In this document: positions 1-7,104 of the stretch, one piece after another
How positions within the stretch are numbered: the stretch's first letter is position 1
How the letters are laid out: every line of letters begins with the position of its first letter
Source of the DNA: an uncultured Desulfobacterales bacterium
GTDB lineage: Bacteria; Desulfobacterota; Desulfobacteria; Desulfobacterales; JAFDCJ01
NCBI GenBank assembly: GCA_945787595.1
Contig: CALZJV010000217.1
Span: 1 to 14,801 of the forward strand
Direction of reading: 5' to 3'
DNA: 14,801 bases
Program-made: the position numbers and the translations under genes
The notes under the pieces: generated by a model
Seen by the model: only the letters and a program-made list of their open reading frames with translations
Database searches by the model: none
What the model was told of the DNA's origin: nothing

Positions 1-892
1 CCGCCGGCTCGATGTTGCCGGCGATGATACAATCACGGCCGAAGAATTTGACGGCCGTTTCGATGGCCACTTCATGACCGAAACTGACGATGCCCGGATC
101 ACCCATGGGAATCTTGCGCCACAGGGGCAGATTCTTGTTTTGTTCCCCACAGATGTGACAGTAGATGTGTCGAATTCCCGTTTGAAGGATTTTTTCATGC
201 AGTTTTTTCTGGTAGGGCAGTACAAAGGTTTCAAAAAACCGGGGGGAGAGCATCTGGTTCGAAGCTGTTGGCGCAGCCAGATAAGTCAGCATATCTTCGG
301 GCGGGAAGGTGGCCGCAAACAGACGGACCACCGCCACACTGTAGGCAGTGGCCAGCCGCAGCAGCCGGTGGGCCAGATCGGGTTGCTTGATCATCCAGCG
401 CATCAAAAGCTCGGGGCCGCACAAACTGCGGGCGCCTTCGATGGGCGAGGTAATAAAGGGGAAAACCGGCAGACCATTTTTTTGGCAGCGCCGGGCAAAG
501 TCCAAATATAGGGGCATCGGTCCGGCAGCGGCAATATCATCCGGCATCGACAGTGATTCAGCTTCGGCTGTGGAATTGGCCGGGTGGTGAATGGCTGTGG
601 GCGCCATGGAGTATTCGTCGGCAGGCCATTTGAGTGTGCCGCCAAAAGCCCAGGTTACATCCGATGCGCCGCCCACTGCCATGCGTGGAATGCCGTCCTC
701 ACCGAATTGGGTGATGGTTTCGATCTGGGCATCGAAGCTCATCTGCGGATCGTTATAGGCAGCTGCCACTGGATATCCGGCATTCTGAACTGCAAATGAG
801 GGTGCCGCCCCCCATAACCAAACCAGAGGGTGATTTTTTATTTTACCTGAGAGAAGATTTCTGAATTTGCTGCCGATCTGTGAGCTGTCCAT
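1..892 (-). CDS. URO-D family (MtbA/MtaA-like) methyltransferase, 3' end cut by window edge
   Basis: No stop is reached before the left edge, so 297 residues are visible of a protein that is usually about 340-370 residues. The minus-strand translation has the typical URO-D/cobalamin-methyltransferase pattern, including H246-I-C248-G (the HxC pair of zinc ligands in MtaA/MtbA-type enzymes), followed by a well-conserved FGHEVAIETAVKFFG stretch. The third zinc ligand, near the C-terminus, lies off the window. Known members take a methyl group from a methyl-corrinoid protein and pass it to a thiol or another acceptor; the acceptor here is unknown. I chose ATG at 892 because a stop lies upstream in frame. 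GTG at 910 is an alternative, and neither has a strong Shine-Dalgarno sequence. It is the last visible gene of a minus-strand set with a second URO-D-like gene, an MtmB-like enzyme and a corrinoid protein, which supports a methyl-transfer role rather than heme synthesis. Confidence 0.85.
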   Translation of the reverse strand, partial: MDSSQIGSKFRNLLSGKIKNHPLVWLWGAAPSFAVQNAGYPVAAAYNDPQMSFDAQIETITQFGEDGIPRMAVGGASDVTWAFGGTLKWPADEYSMAPTAIHHPANSTAEAESLSMPDDIAAAGPMPLYLDFARRCQKNGLPVFPFITSPIEGARSLCGPELLMRWMIKQPDLAHRLLRLATAYSVAVVRLFAATFPPEDMLTYLAAPTASNQMLSPRFFETFVLPYQKKLHEKILQTGIRHIYCHICGEQNKNLPLWRKIPMGDPGIVSFGHEVAIETAVKFFGRDCIIAGNIEPA

Positions 893-995
893 GGCAAAGA
901 CCGTTATCACTGTTTAGTGCTGGGGTTACTGTATGGGTGCGTTAAAATTGCAGCGGCTTATGCCACTTTCCTGGTTTGATTTCGGCTGAGCCGGG

Positions 996-1995
996 TCAGG
1001 CCCACTGGGGATAACGGGCATAGTTTTCAATAAACCAGGTCCGTGCCTCGTAGGCTTGCAACAGATGTTCCGACGGAACACCATAGGGAATATCTCACCC
1101 AGGGGCAAAGATGTAGCCGCGGGTGCCGCCGGCGGCCAGGCTGATCAGGGCATCTTCGCGCGGAGAGATCATCCCCAGCATCAGGCTGGTGGTCAATTTC
1201 AGATTACCACCAAAACCTTTGCCGTATTTATAGGCTATGTCGCGCACAAAACTCAAGTTCATCTGCTCGTCGATGGCAAACCCGTGGGTGCCTACCTTAC
1301 AGACTTCCTCCAGTACTTTGCTGCAGTTGCCGCAAATGAAAAAGGTGGATGTCAACCCGGCGTTGTGGATGACATCGATTGCCGGCCGGCAATTGGGGGT
1401 GACGAATTCGGCGAAAACCTGAGGTCGGATTTGGGATGCCACCGGATCTACGATGGCAATGATATCGCACCCCATTTGAGCATAAAACCACGCGGCCTGG
1501 GCTCCCACCTTGCCGGCGAATGCCAAAACGGCATGAGCGAATTCTTTGCGTTTCAGCAGGGCCGTAAATATCTTAGGGCCGGCCAGATGGGAGGCCAGGG
1601 TCCAAGGCTTCCAGCCGGGGTTTGGCCAATTGGGCGGCTTCAAAGATGATCGGCCAGCGGCCATCTGCTGCTGAGGGAATCATGAGATCCGCCTCTGCGG
1701 GAGTCTTTTCGGCACAGGGATGGTTCTTGATCGAGGGCACATTGTCCTCCCAGTATACCGCCTCACAACCGATGCTTTCGGCTTCCACCGACAGGTCAAA
1801 CAGAAGGGGAATCCCGTCAGCGTGATAAAGATCGGCAGCCTTTACCACTCCTTTGGCCAGCAACCCGGCATCCTTAAAAAATGCGTCGGCCGGTTGATCG
1901 ATTAACGCGGCACAATGCACGCCTGCGTAAGGCAACCAGGGTGGTATTACAGTCTGTTTGCCCCGAGTGGCATCGATTAACATCTGTTTAGCCAT
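996..1995 (-). pseudogene. URO-D family methyltransferase with internal deletion/frameshift and in-frame TGA (possible selenocysteine)
   Basis: ATG at 1995 follows a GAGG ribosome site. The first 129 or so residues are a clean URO-D-like N-terminus (PYAGVHCAALI, LLFDLSVEAESIGCE, DGRWPIIFEAAQLAK). Near 1602-1612 the homology jumps to another frame (PWTLASHLAGPKIF onward). Family members normally have an estimated 10-20 more residues here, so there is a small deletion as well as a frameshift. The second frame stays open to TGA at 1095-1097, exactly where relatives have the C-terminal zinc-ligand cysteine (FAPG-stop-DIPYGVPSEH). Past this TGA the same frame reads 32 family-like residues to a normal TGA stop at 996-998. 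A hairpin lies just after the first TGA. The gene is either decaying, a selenoprotein gene with an assembly error, or both. The upstream zinc pair is unusual: FICG instead of HICG. Confidence 0.75.
1064..1097 (-). promoter_or_regulatory. candidate bacterial SECIS element after in-frame TGA
   Basis: Reading the minus strand, the TGA (1097-1095) is followed after 20 nt by the loop of a hairpin with arms GGTGTTCC (1082-1075) and GGAACATC (1071-1064) and loop GTC. That is an 8-bp stem with one G-U pair. Known bacterial SECIS elements are short stem-loops inside the coding region; published models place the small apical loop about 16-37 nt after the UGA, with a G among its first two bases. Both conditions are met here. 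The stem is short and bacterial SECIS elements are poorly conserved, so this is suggestive only. No selenocysteine machinery gene (selA, selB, selC, selD) is in the window. Confidence 0.45.
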
Positions 1996-2433
1996 TCTAA
2001 TACCTCATAAAGCGCTTGGGCCTACATCTGACAACATGTTGTGTGAGGGTTCAGGTGTCAGTGTTCGGGTTTCAGTAAAGAAAATTTCAAATAACAAAAC
2101 ACAAATACCAAATGGTTCGACAAGCTCACCACCACCCTGAGCCAGGTCGAAGGGCAAATCACAATGACCAAAATTCAAAATTCCAAACAATTGACGATTG
2201 ATCTTATTTGAGATTTTGATATTGAGATTTGGAATTTATCTGCAATTTGGTGCTTGTCATTTGTTATTTCCGGTTTATATGGTTTAGGCATTTGCAGTTC
2301 CAATTTTGGCATTGACAACTGCCCTTCAATGGCCACTTTTTCCGAGCATCAACTCGCAAAAAGCATAGGCGCTTAACAAAGAATTTTTAAATTTTACTTC
2401 ACTTCTAACTTTTCCGGTTCATCCGGGTTAGGG
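1996..2433. other. 438-bp gene-free, AT-rich intergenic region
   Basis: No credible gene is seen here on either strand. The region separates the MtmB-like gene from the damaged URO-D-like gene within the same minus-strand set. It contains a long imperfect inverted repeat (listed separately) with a nested GC-richer hairpin. Its base composition is much richer in A+T than the flanking genes. If genes on both sides are co-transcribed, this insert lies inside the transcript. Confidence 0.7.
2082..2269. repeat. long imperfect inverted repeat (MITE-like) with nested REP-like hairpin
   Basis: The left arm begins AAATTTCAAATAACAAAAC (from 2082) and continues with AAATACCAAAT. The right arm is ATTTGGTGCTTGTCATTTG (2245-2263) followed by TTATTT (to 2269), roughly its reverse complement. 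Inner pieces also pair: CAAAATTCCAAAC near 2178-2190 with GATTTGGAATTT near 2225-2236. Nested in the left half is a second palindrome, TTCGAC-AAGCTCA (2116-2128) against TGAGC-CA-GGTCGAA (2138-2151). It carries no open frame. The layout resembles non-autonomous dispersed palindromic repeats in environmental delta-proteobacterial genomes, but I cannot test copy number from one window. Confidence 0.6.
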
Positions 2434-3816
2434 TTAAAAGGGAAATTCCACGCCCATATCGGCAATTTCATCTTTGACTTTGCGATACATGTCGTAATGC
2501 TCCTGGATCGGCAGGGCCTTGTGGACATCGTAGCACTCATGGTATTCTTTGCCCTTGGAGGCGGTGGCGGCCTGATCTTCATAGGTGGCCAACAACTTCA
2601 AGGCGATCTCGTTGGCCTGCTCGCGTTGCATGCCCATGTTGGCCACGGCATGGCCCACTTCCACGCCCAAACGGGCCTCCATGGGGGTTGCGCGATTACG
2701 GTATTTATTGCGGGTGGAGGCCATCTCCCACAGATGCCAGCCGCAGACGGTGCTCACCAGGGCATGGCAGGCGGTCTCTCTGAAAAGCATTTCGGTCATG
2801 GGGCCGGCATTGGCGAAACCATTGGAGGTATGCAGCAGTTTGCTGTTGCGGGCCAGGGCCTGGCCTGACATGGCGATGGGCCACAGCAATTCCCGGGTGG
2901 TGTTGGAGCCGTAGTTGAGGTGGAAGGGGAAATGCTGGTTGAAGATGGCGCCGTGGATCAGAAGCCCATTGAGGCTGTAGGCCACAATTGTGACTGCCAC
3001 GCCTTCCGAACCGCCGCACCAGCCGCCGTAAATGGGACCGGTCAGGTTTCCGGTGTAGCAGCCATACTGGGCATAATGCACCGAGCGGTTGAGCAGGGTA
3101 TCGGCGGTTTTAAATTCGGTTAGCGATCCCACCAAACGGGCATCGGTTGTGCGAACGCCCCAGGCGTTGTCAGAGACGGCAATCTGGCCGGAATCATGCT
3201 CGGCCGTGCCCACGGCCACGAAAAAAGTGCCGGGGCGTCCCGCCTGTTTGGCCGCCAGGCGCATGTTGTAGATGTGCTGGATACAACCGTTAATTTCGGT
3301 GGGACCACCGGATTCGATCAATTGACCGATCGCATTTTCCAGGATCGGGGCGCAGAATCCGTCCAAAAGCGGTTCCTTGAGATAGGCTGCGCACATGGAA
3401 TGATGCAGGTGTTCGTCAACCGTTATATCCGGGCTGTAGATGCAAAACGGCGGTTCGGTATCTTCCACCTGGCGATGCTTCCACAGTTTGGCATCTTTGC
3501 CCGCGCCCACCCAGTACTGGTCTTTGGCCATATACAAAGCTTCCTTGATTTCCTCATCGGTGACCTGGATAATGCGGTGCGAATCGGTGTTGTAAACACC
3601 AACTTCCCGGAAAAGGTCCCAGCCGGCCTGCCAGATCCGATCCGCCATATCATCGTCGGCCGGCACCGGCGTAGCGGGATCATACTTTATTTCGTATTTT
3701 TTGATCAGCTTTTTCAGGGTCGGGGTAAACAGTTTGGGTAAAAAATCATCTTCTTCAATATGGGGACCGGTTTTAGACCTTTCCATCATTTCCCATATAC
3801 GATAGGCTGTGGTCAT
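2434..3816 (-). CDS. MtmB-like (monomethylamine) methyltransferase, non-pyrrolysine type
   Basis: This is a 460-residue protein, the usual length of archaeal MtmB (about 458). Conserved blocks are recognisable throughout: ADRIWQAGWDLFREVGVYNTD (58-78), the AGRPG turn (192-196), GPIYGGWCGGSEG, YGSNTTRELL, ANAGPMTEM, TPMEAR and KEYHECYDV near the end. Archaeal MtmB demethylates monomethylamine, passes the methyl group to a corrinoid protein, and carries pyrrolysine at residue 202 within a GMGV-O-GPET motif. Aligned by eye, this protein has V200 there (GTFFV), and the gene has no internal amber codon. The substrate may therefore not be monomethylamine. ATG at 3816 has a strong GGGAGGAG ribosome site. 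Its corrinoid partner is the next gene upstream (3971-4600), 154 bp away. It is a diverged paralogue of the gene at 12753-14132. Confidence 0.85.
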   Translation of the reverse strand: MTTAYRIWEMMERSKTGPHIEEDDFLPKLFTPTLKKLIKKYEIKYDPATPVPADDDMADRIWQAGWDLFREVGVYNTDSHRIIQVTDEEIKEALYMAKDQYWVGAGKDAKLWKHRQVEDTEPPFCIYSPDITVDEHLHHSMCAAYLKEPLLDGFCAPILENAIGQLIESGGPTEINGCIQHIYNMRLAAKQAGRPGTFFVAVGTAEHDSGQIAVSDNAWGVRTTDARLVGSLTEFKTADTLLNRSVHYAQYGCYTGNLTGPIYGGWCGGSEGVAVTIVAYSLNGLLIHGAIFNQHFPFHLNYGSNTTRELLWPIAMSGQALARNSKLLHTSNGFANAGPMTEMLFRETACHALVSTVCGWHLWEMASTRNKYRNRATPMEARLGVEVGHAVANMGMQREQANEIALKLLATYEDQAATASKGKEYHECYDVHKALPIQEHYDMYRKVKDEIADMGVEFPF

Positions 3817-3970
3817 GTTTCTCCTCCCATCAGCGGCGTCTTTCCGGAGTTGGCACCTCCCCGTGCAGACGTTCAGCCGTTATACCGGTTCCTAATCGAG
3901 CGTATCGGAATCGGCTTTGTATTTATTCCTTCGGTTCGATGGTATTTGCGGGCCATGGCACCGAATAAAC

Positions 3971-4600
3971 TTAATCTTTCAAGGCGGCCATCTTTTGGGA
4001 TGCACAATTGGCGTCTTCACAATAGAGATCGGCCCCGATCTTGTCCGCCCACATCTGGGACGTGGGGGCGCCGCCGATCACCACCTTGTATTTGTCGCGT
4101 AGGCCTTTGTCTTTTAAAAATTCGACAATTTCCTGCTGGCGCGGTATGGTGGTGGTCATCAGGGAGGATGCACCGATGAAATCGGCTTCCATCTCCTCGG
4201 CGGCTTTGATAAAATCCAGCGAATCCACATCATAGCCGAGATCCTTGACTTCAAAACCGTTGGTCTCCAGCATCAGTTTGACGATATTTTTTCCGATTTC
4301 ATGCAGATCACCTTTGACAACGCCAATGACCACCTTGCCTTTGATAAGCACCCGATCAAGGGTATCCAGCTCAGGCTTGACGATATCCACTACGGCGGTC
4401 AAGGCCTCTCCGGCCAGCATAACCTCGGGCAGGAATATATCTAGGTTAGCGAACAGATCACCGACGCGCTGCATCGTTTGGGTCAATTTGTCCAAGATCT
4501 CCAGCGGATCGGTTCCACCCGCCAGTATTTCACGGGCCATGGCCTCGCTCTCCTCCTTTTCGCCGTCTTCCACAAGTTTGCTCAACTGGTCCAATGACAT
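3971..4600 (-). CDS. methyltransferase cognate corrinoid protein (MtbC/MttC/MtmC type)
   Basis: This 209-residue protein has the standard two-part layout. Residues 1-85 are a helical cap (B12-binding N-terminal) domain with GDLFANLDIFLPEVMLAGEAL. Residues 88-209 are a Rossmann-like cobalamin-binding domain with the base-off signature D98-L-H100-E-I-G103, in which H100 would be the lower axial cobalt ligand, then GASSLMTTT (143-151) and GGAPTS (176-181). It shuttles the methyl group between a substrate-specific methyltransferase and a second methyltransferase, in the cytoplasm. ATG at 4600 has a consensus AGGAGG site. As first gene of the minus-strand set it directly precedes the MtmB-like gene, its likely partner. 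A second corrinoid protein with the same layout is at 12094-12750. Confidence 0.93.
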   Translation of the reverse strand: MSLDQLSKLVEDGEKEESEAMAREILAGGTDPLEILDKLTQTMQRVGDLFANLDIFLPEVMLAGEALTAVVDIVKPELDTLDRVLIKGKVVIGVVKGDLHEIGKNIVKLMLETNGFEVKDLGYDVDSLDFIKAAEEMEADFIGASSLMTTTIPRQQEIVEFLKDKGLRDKYKVVIGGAPTSQMWADKIGADLYCEDANCASQKMAALKD

Positions 4601-4636
4601 GATTTTCCTCCTGGTATATGTTGAACTGGTATTAAG

Positions 4637-4664
4637 TTAATAATCAAACTGCTTGTATGTGCAA
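4637..4664 (-). promoter_or_regulatory. sigma70-type promoter for corrinoid-protein/MtmB-like set
   Basis: On the minus strand, -35 TTGCAC (4664-4659) is followed by a 16-bp spacer and -10 TATTAA (4642-4637). The start of transcription would be about 30 bp before the ATG at 4600. The -10 lies inside the perfect 13-bp palindrome TATTAA-C-TTAATA (4630-4642), so a protein bound there would block RNA polymerase. Confidence 0.5.
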
Positions 4665-4728
4665 AACCCTGCAGGAATTGAAAATTGAAGATTGCAAATT
4701 GAATATTTGTGGATGTCGCTCTCCGAGC

Positions 4729-4779
4729 CGTAGGTGCTGTAAGCCTCTACGAGCCGGAGGCTGCGCTCTGTCTTTTTTT
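4729..4779 (+). other. GC-rich hairpin segment followed by T-run
   Basis: Two mutually exclusive hairpins can form: CGTAG (4729-4733) with CTACG (4747-4751), or AGCCTC (4742-4747) with GAGGCT (4757-4762). A run of seven T follows at 4773-4779. This looks terminator-like on the plus strand, but no plus-strand gene lies upstream in the window and the T-run starts 10 nt after the stem. It may be a dispersed repeat rather than a functional terminator. Confidence 0.3.
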
Positions 4780-4823
4780 AAGATGGAAAGAATCCCAGTT
4801 TGTCCAGATTAGGTTTATAAAAT

Positions 4824-4892
4824 ATTATTAATATTTTTGTCAAGCAATTATTAATATTTTCTTATTGACATTCTGGACCAGTCGGTTATCAT
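4824..4892 (+). promoter_or_regulatory. promoter for GntR/MttB operon with paired AT-rich operator-like repeats
   Basis: -35 TTGACA (4865-4870), a 16-bp spacer and -10 TATCAT (4887-4892) make a good sigma70-type promoter about 57 bp upstream of the regulator's ATG at 4950. Immediately upstream are two copies of ATTATTAATATTTT (4824-4837 and 4847-4860), each containing the 8-bp palindrome TATTAATA. They are 23 bp apart, about two helix turns. This fits a dimeric regulator binding twice, possibly the GntR protein encoded just downstream. Confidence 0.6.
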
Positions 4893-4949
4893 ATGAATCA
4901 TTCGCAAAAAAGGTGCTGATCCTGGGCGCCGTGACCCGGTAAAACGCTT

Positions 4950-5582
4950 ATGAAAAAAGAAGAAGCATATGAAGAATTACGGGTGCGCATCATCACCAAC
5001 AGTGTCGCCCCCGGGGAGATCCTCAAAGAAAAGGATTTGATGGCTCAGCTTGCCATCGGCCGTTCTCCGTTGCGTGAGATCCTTTTCCGGCTGCAGGAGG
5101 AAAACCTGATCAAACCTTTGCCCCGGCTGGGTTACATGGTGACCACGCTGGATATTTTCGAAGTGCGCGAACTGGTGGAGTTGCGCCGGGAGTTGGAGGG
5201 CTATGCCGGGTACCTCGCGGCCCAGCGTATCACCACCGAGCAGCTGGCAGACTTGCGCACCATGATGCGTGAGGCGGAGACAGAAACCGGCGAGACGCAA
5301 GACGTTTCTAATATCACGGAATATTTCGACACCCGCTTTCACAGTCTGCTCTACCAGGCGGCCGGCAACCAGAAACTGGTGAAGGTCCTGCAGGACCTGC
5401 ACATTGTCATGCTCAGAATCTGGTTTCATGTGGGTTTGGACGCTATCGGTTTCGCCCATCAGGCCCAAAACCTTTATCAGGTGATGGAGGCCCTGGAGCA
5501 GAAAGATCCGGCGAATGCCCGTGCGGCCATGGAGGACCACGTCGATATATATGCGGCCCAGATTAAGGAGAAATTCCTGTAA
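4950..5582 (+). CDS. GntR family transcriptional regulator, FadR/FCD subfamily
   Basis: This 210-residue protein has a winged helix-turn-helix at about residues 5-65 (VAPGEILKEKDLMAQLAIGRSP is typical GntR) and an all-helical FCD ligand-binding domain at about 70-205. The FCD metal-site residues D127, H131, H170 and H197 are all present, so it probably binds a metal-coordinated small acid or amine-derived effector. It is the first gene of a plus-strand operon: the MttB-family gene starts 12 bp after its stop. That spacing suggests it controls methyltransferase expression, probably by binding the paired AT-rich repeats upstream. It is a clear paralogue of the regulator at 7649-8284; even the N-termini align (MKKEEAYEELRVRIITN and MNDKEKTYHEIREGIITN). 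The ribosome site before ATG 4950 is weak. Confidence 0.92.
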   Translation: MKKEEAYEELRVRIITNSVAPGEILKEKDLMAQLAIGRSPLREILFRLQEENLIKPLPRLGYMVTTLDIFEVRELVELRRELEGYAGYLAAQRITTEQLADLRTMMREAETETGETQDVSNITEYFDTRFHSLLYQAAGNQKLVKVLQDLHIVMLRIWFHVGLDAIGFAHQAQNLYQVMEALEQKDPANARAAMEDHVDIYAAQIKEKFL

Positions 5583-5594
5583 GGAGCCAAAACC

Positions 5595-7064
5595 ATGATC
5601 AGCGGACTCAAATCCCTGTGCGTTCCAACTTATCAATTGCTGACACCGGAGCAGATAAAGTCGTTTCACACCGCCACCCTTGAACTGCTGGAAACGGTGG
5701 GCGTCGATGTTCACCATGACGGGGCCCGGCAAATGCTGGCCGATGCCGGCGGCCGGCTTAAAGAGGGCCATAGGGTCCGGATCCCCAACTGGCTGGTGGA
5801 AGCCGCCATCCAAAGCGCCCCGTCCCGGATTACCATCTACGACCGGCTGGGCAAGGAAGCCATGCGCCTTGAAGGCCGACGTGTCCATTACGGCACGGGT
5901 ACGGACCTGATCAAAACCTACGACCTTGAAACCGGTGAATTGCGCCAGTCCCGGCTCAAGGACGTGGCCGCCGCCGCCCGAATCAGCGATGCCCTTCAAC
6001 ATATCGATTTTATCGGGTCCTATGCCCTTCCCGGTGATTCGCCTGCCAACCTGATGTATTTGGATTCGTTCAAAACCGAACTTGAAAGCTCCATCAAACC
6101 GATTTTTTATACCGCTGCCGGACTAGAGGACATCACCTATATCAACGCCATGGCCGCCGCAGCCGTCGGCGGTGAAGCGGCCTTGCAGGAAAATCCGATC
6201 CACATCCACTATGCCGAACCGTTGAGCCCGCTAACCCACAGTTTCGGTGCGGTACAGAAGCTTTTTTTCTGCGCCGATCACGGCATTCCCATCAACTACA
6301 CGCCCGGCATGATGTCCGGCGCCAGCGTGCCGGTGACCCTGGCCGGGGCCATCACCGTGGGCAACGCCGAGGCTCTCAGCGGCCTGGTGATGCATCAGCT
6401 GCGGGCCAAAGGTGCGCCCATCGTCTCCGGATTCGGCATGTCCACCATGGACATGCGGACTTCCACCTGTGTCTACGGGTGTCCCGAATACCGCCTGGCG
6501 CTTTCAGCCTGTGCCGATCTCTACCATCACTACGGCCTGCCCATGTGGGGCACCGCCGGTGTGAGCGATGCCAACTGCCTGGATCAACAGGCCGGCCTGG
6601 AATGGGGCATCTCGATTATGGCGGAGGCTATGCACGGCGCCAACCTCGTCCACGATATCGGCTATCTTGGCCAGGGACTTATCGGTCATCCCGGGGGATT
6701 GGTCATGTGTGATGAGATCATTAGCTACGTGAAACGGTTTGTTCGCGGGTTCGACCTGGACGATGCCCATATCGGCCTGGACGTGATCCGAGAAGTGGGC
6801 CCCGGCGGGGAGTTCCTTTCAACCGATCAGACCATGGAGATGTATAAAACCGAACACTGGCTGCCGGACCAGTGCAACCGGGACAACCTGGACACCTGGC
6901 TCATTAAGGGCCGCAAAGACTGGGCCGCAATGTCCACCGAAAAGGCCCGTGAAATATTGAAAACCCACAGGCCGGCACCGTTGAGTGACGCGGCCGCCGC
7001 CACACTTAGCGAGATCCGCAGGGAAGCCGCAAAAAAACTGAGGGACCACCATTTTAGGTCTTAG
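5595..7064 (+). CDS. MttB superfamily methyltransferase, non-pyrrolysine type (intact copy)
   Basis: This 489-residue protein is about the length of trimethylamine methyltransferase MttB (about 495). Family blocks are present: LTPEQIKSFHTATLELLETVGV near the N-terminus, VHYGTGTD (97-104), YAEPLSPLTHS (206-216), GNAEALSGLVMHQLRAKGAP (256-275), PMWGTAGVSDANCLDQQAG (316-334) and GYLGQGLIGHPGG (356-368). True MttB has pyrrolysine at residue 334; this gene has no internal TAG, placing it with the non-pyrrolysine members, several of which demethylate glycine betaine or other quaternary amines. The substrate cannot be assigned here. ATG at 5595 has an AGGAG site and is coupled to the upstream GntR gene. 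No corrinoid-protein gene is adjacent, so it probably shares one of the two at 3971-4600 or 12094-12750. Two broken paralogues lie nearby. Confidence 0.92.
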   Translation: MISGLKSLCVPTYQLLTPEQIKSFHTATLELLETVGVDVHHDGARQMLADAGGRLKEGHRVRIPNWLVEAAIQSAPSRITIYDRLGKEAMRLEGRRVHYGTGTDLIKTYDLETGELRQSRLKDVAAAARISDALQHIDFIGSYALPGDSPANLMYLDSFKTELESSIKPIFYTAAGLEDITYINAMAAAAVGGEAALQENPIHIHYAEPLSPLTHSFGAVQKLFFCADHGIPINYTPGMMSGASVPVTLAGAITVGNAEALSGLVMHQLRAKGAPIVSGFGMSTMDMRTSTCVYGCPEYRLALSACADLYHHYGLPMWGTAGVSDANCLDQQAGLEWGISIMAEAMHGANLVHDIGYLGQGLIGHPGGLVMCDEIISYVKRFVRGFDLDDAHIGLDVIREVGPGGEFLSTDQTMEMYKTEHWLPDQCNRDNLDTWLIKGRKDWAAMSTEKAREILKTHRPAPLSDAAAATLSEIRREAAKKLRDHHFRS

Positions 7065-7104
7065 GGCGGATGGGTCCTTTAAGGAAATATGACCATCACC
7101 TGGT

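Larger units (their letters stand above)
4601..4949. other. 349-bp divergent promoter region
   Basis: This is a gene-free region between the minus-strand corrinoid-protein set and the plus-strand GntR/MttB set. It holds a minus-strand promoter near 4637-4664, a plus-strand promoter near 4865-4892, three TATTAA/TTAATA-type palindromes (4630-4642, 4826-4833, 4849-4856), and a GC-rich hairpin segment near 4729-4779. Strongly AT-rich blocks flank the GC-rich hairpin. I see no small gene in it. Confidence 0.7.

Noticed and set aside
4977..6002. Long 341-codon open frame on the minus strand
   Set aside because: It runs opposite to, and entirely over, a GntR regulator and the start of an MttB-family gene whose domains are clear; its translation shows no family features.
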